From positions 1 to 6,998 of the forward strand of contig JAFCZY010000093.1 of the NCBI GenBank assembly GCA_019314105.1: DNA of 6,998 bases, read 5' to 3'. A program made the translations under genes and the position numbers. Source of the DNA: Deltaproteobacteria bacterium (lineage in GTDB: Bacteria; Desulfobacterota; Desulfobacteria; Desulfobacterales; Desulfobacteraceae). This document shows, piece by piece, positions 6,262 to 6,998 of the stretch (the first letter of the stretch is position 1; every line of letters starts with the position of its first letter). The notes under the pieces are model-generated. The model was given only the letters and a program-made list of their open reading frames with translations. It did not search any database and was not told the DNA's origin.

Positions 6262-6332
6262 GATCCTGATATTAAAAATAGTATCTCATTGAGCACAAAT
6301 GGCTGTTTATACACTATACCAAAATCAGGATC
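6262..6332. repeat. 9-bp inverted repeat flanking the gpsA promoter
   Basis: GATCCTGAT (6262-6270) is repeated as its exact reverse complement ATCAGGATC (6324-6332), separated by 53 nt. The right arm overlaps the gpsA -35 box and the left arm lies in the predicted leader. A degenerate third copy, GATCTGAT (6252-6259), adjoins the left arm. The spacing is too wide for a simple hairpin terminator; two operator half-sites or a long-range leader pairing are possible, and chance is not excluded. The rest of the 134-bp gap (6233-6366) shows no ORF or clear terminator for the gene upstream. Confidence 0.4.
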
Positions 6333-6334
6333 AA
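6306..6334 (-). promoter_or_regulatory. Sigma70-type promoter for gpsA
   Basis: On the minus strand TTGATC (6334-6329) and TATAAA (6311-6306) are 17 nt apart, 4 of 6 and 5 of 6 matches to consensus. Transcription would start near 6299, giving a leader of about 66 nt before gpsA. The -35 box overlaps one arm of the 9-bp inverted repeat listed separately. Confidence 0.55.
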
Positions 6335-6366
6335 CTTTATTCTGGCATATCCAATGCTCTGTATTC

Positions 6367-6879
6367 TTAGTTTTTTTCTCCTGAATCTGTATCATGAAAT
6401 ACCTTCAGGGTTTCCCGAGTACTCAGATAGTTGTCAATATCTTTTAAAATTTCAGGATTACACTGTGAAAAAAGAATAGACCCGCCTTTTTTCCCGAATC
6501 GCAATCTTTGAAGCAATATCTTTTCAAGAGCGCCATCTTTAAATAAAAATAAAAAATCCTTGCCTGTTCTATCATGGCAAATCCAAAAATCTGATACCAC
6601 CAGATCTTGTCCCATTTCAAAAAGTTTTCTTGATCTCAACTCAAAGATCTTATCGGATTCACACACCCTGATGGTCCTGATGGTTTTTCGTCTATTGATC
6701 TTTTTTAACACGGCTTCTTTTGAAAGGCCAATTTTGAACTCTTTATATCCTTTTCGGGTATAGGAATAGATGCCGGATGGATGCACCGCCACCATTTCTA
6801 TTAAAAAAGCAAAAAATATAAGGCCGACGCCCAAAAATATCTGCAGTCTTCTCTGCTTTGCCTTTCTTTCTTTTCCCAT
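6367..6879 (-). CDS. Unrecognised membrane-anchored protein, 170 residues
   Basis: I do not recognise this protein. It begins with a strongly basic stretch (GKERKAKQRR) followed by one hydrophobic segment at about 12-32 (LQIFLGVGLIFFAFLIEMVAV). This predicts a single-pass anchor with the N-terminus inside and the rest (about 33-170) in the periplasm; there is no lipobox Cys or clear signal-peptidase site. The outer part contains FKIGLSKEAVLKKI (48-61) and later FLFLFKDGALEKILL (109-123). This arrangement recalls BamE/SmpA-like folds (G-[LM]-[ST]-K-xx-V near the start, F-x-D-G-x-L near the end), but the resemblance is weak and no function is claimed. Three cysteines (73, 101, 140) are present. 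It starts 17 nt after the stop of the preceding gene, with no good Shine-Dalgarno, suggesting co-transcription with that gene. The ATG choice is reasonable because the anchor follows at once. Confidence 0.75.
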   Translation of the reverse strand: MGKERKAKQRRLQIFLGVGLIFFAFLIEMVAVHPSGIYSYTRKGYKEFKIGLSKEAVLKKINRRKTIRTIRVCESDKIFELRSRKLFEMGQDLVVSDFWICHDRTGKDFLFLFKDGALEKILLQRLRFGKKGGSILFSQCNPEILKDIDNYLSTRETLKVFHDTDSGEKN

Positions 6880-6896
6880 GATGCTTGAAACCCGTT

Positions 6897-6998
6897 CTAT
6901 AATTTATATTTTTTCTCAGCGGTCACAACCAGTGTTTTATATTTCCCTGACATCCAATTTTCAAGATCCGAACAATACCATTTTGAGAATCTACGGTC
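6897..6998 (-). CDS. C-terminal end of an unidentified gene (cut by window edge)
   Basis: Reading the minus strand from the right edge gives 33 codons without a stop, then TAG at 6899-6897. The peptide begins DRRFSKWYCSDLENW and ends LVVTAEKKYKL. The composition is ordinary for a soluble protein C-terminus, and the 17-nt spacing to the next gene on the same strand supports it being a real gene end. Too little is visible to name the family. Confidence 0.55.
   Translation of the reverse strand, partial: DRRFSKWYCSDLENWMSGKYKTLVVTAEKKYKL

Noticed and set aside
5870..6292. Plus-strand open frame of 140 codons opposite gpsA
   Set aside because: It lies antisense to the strongly conserved gpsA, has an implausible Phe/His/Ile-rich composition and no ribosome binding site; it is a shadow frame.
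6340..6358. GGCATATCCAATGCTC as a terminator hairpin after the 170-residue gene
   Set aside because: The stem is only about four base pairs and no T-run follows on the minus strand.

Overview
The window looks like a chromosomal housekeeping segment from a Gram-negative bacterium with an AT-leaning genome. The best guess is a sulfate-reducing Desulfobacterota (Desulfobacter/Desulfobacula-like). That rests on recognising the protein families and the gene order (msbA, a Trm112-like gene, a DUF4416 gene and yicC in one run), not on any database search. No RNA genes, insertion sequences, CRISPR arrays, phage genes or obvious horizontally acquired islands were seen.

Layout. Positions 1-3078 are a leftward operon, read from high to low coordinates: msbA (lipid A flippase), a 55-residue Trm112/UPF0434-type zinc-ribbon gene, a DUF4416 gene, then yicC (endoribonuclease family, cut off by the window edge). 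The gaps are 11 nt and 3 nt, followed by a 4-nt ATGA overlap, so these genes are very likely co-transcribed and partly translationally coupled. Diverging from msbA across about 47 bp is waaA (Kdo transferase, 3126-4427). A rightward gene for a stand-alone GAF-domain protein follows (4569-5186), with a good sigma70-type promoter that starts inside the end of waaA and a strong Shine-Dalgarno. It meets gpsA (5183-6232, leftward) tail to tail; both stop codons lie in one shared TTAA. Upstream of gpsA is a 134-bp intergenic region with a near-consensus promoter flanked by a 9-bp inverted repeat. Beyond it are a leftward gene for an unrecognised membrane-anchored 170-residue protein and the last 33 codons of another leftward gene.

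How the genes fit together. MsbA and WaaA act on the same molecule: WaaA adds Kdo to the lipid A precursor and MsbA flips the core-lipid A across the inner membrane. GpsA supplies sn-glycerol-3-phosphate for phospholipids. The common theme is therefore envelope lipid synthesis, with an RNA-processing gene (yicC) and two poorly characterised partners (Trm112-like, DUF4416) attached to the msbA transcript.

I found no convincing new multi-gene system. The points most worth checking are a correctly phased A_AAA_AAA slippery heptamer at the DUF4416/yicC junction, the inverted repeat around the gpsA promoter, the DUF4416-YicC coupling, and the two unrecognised genes at the right edge.
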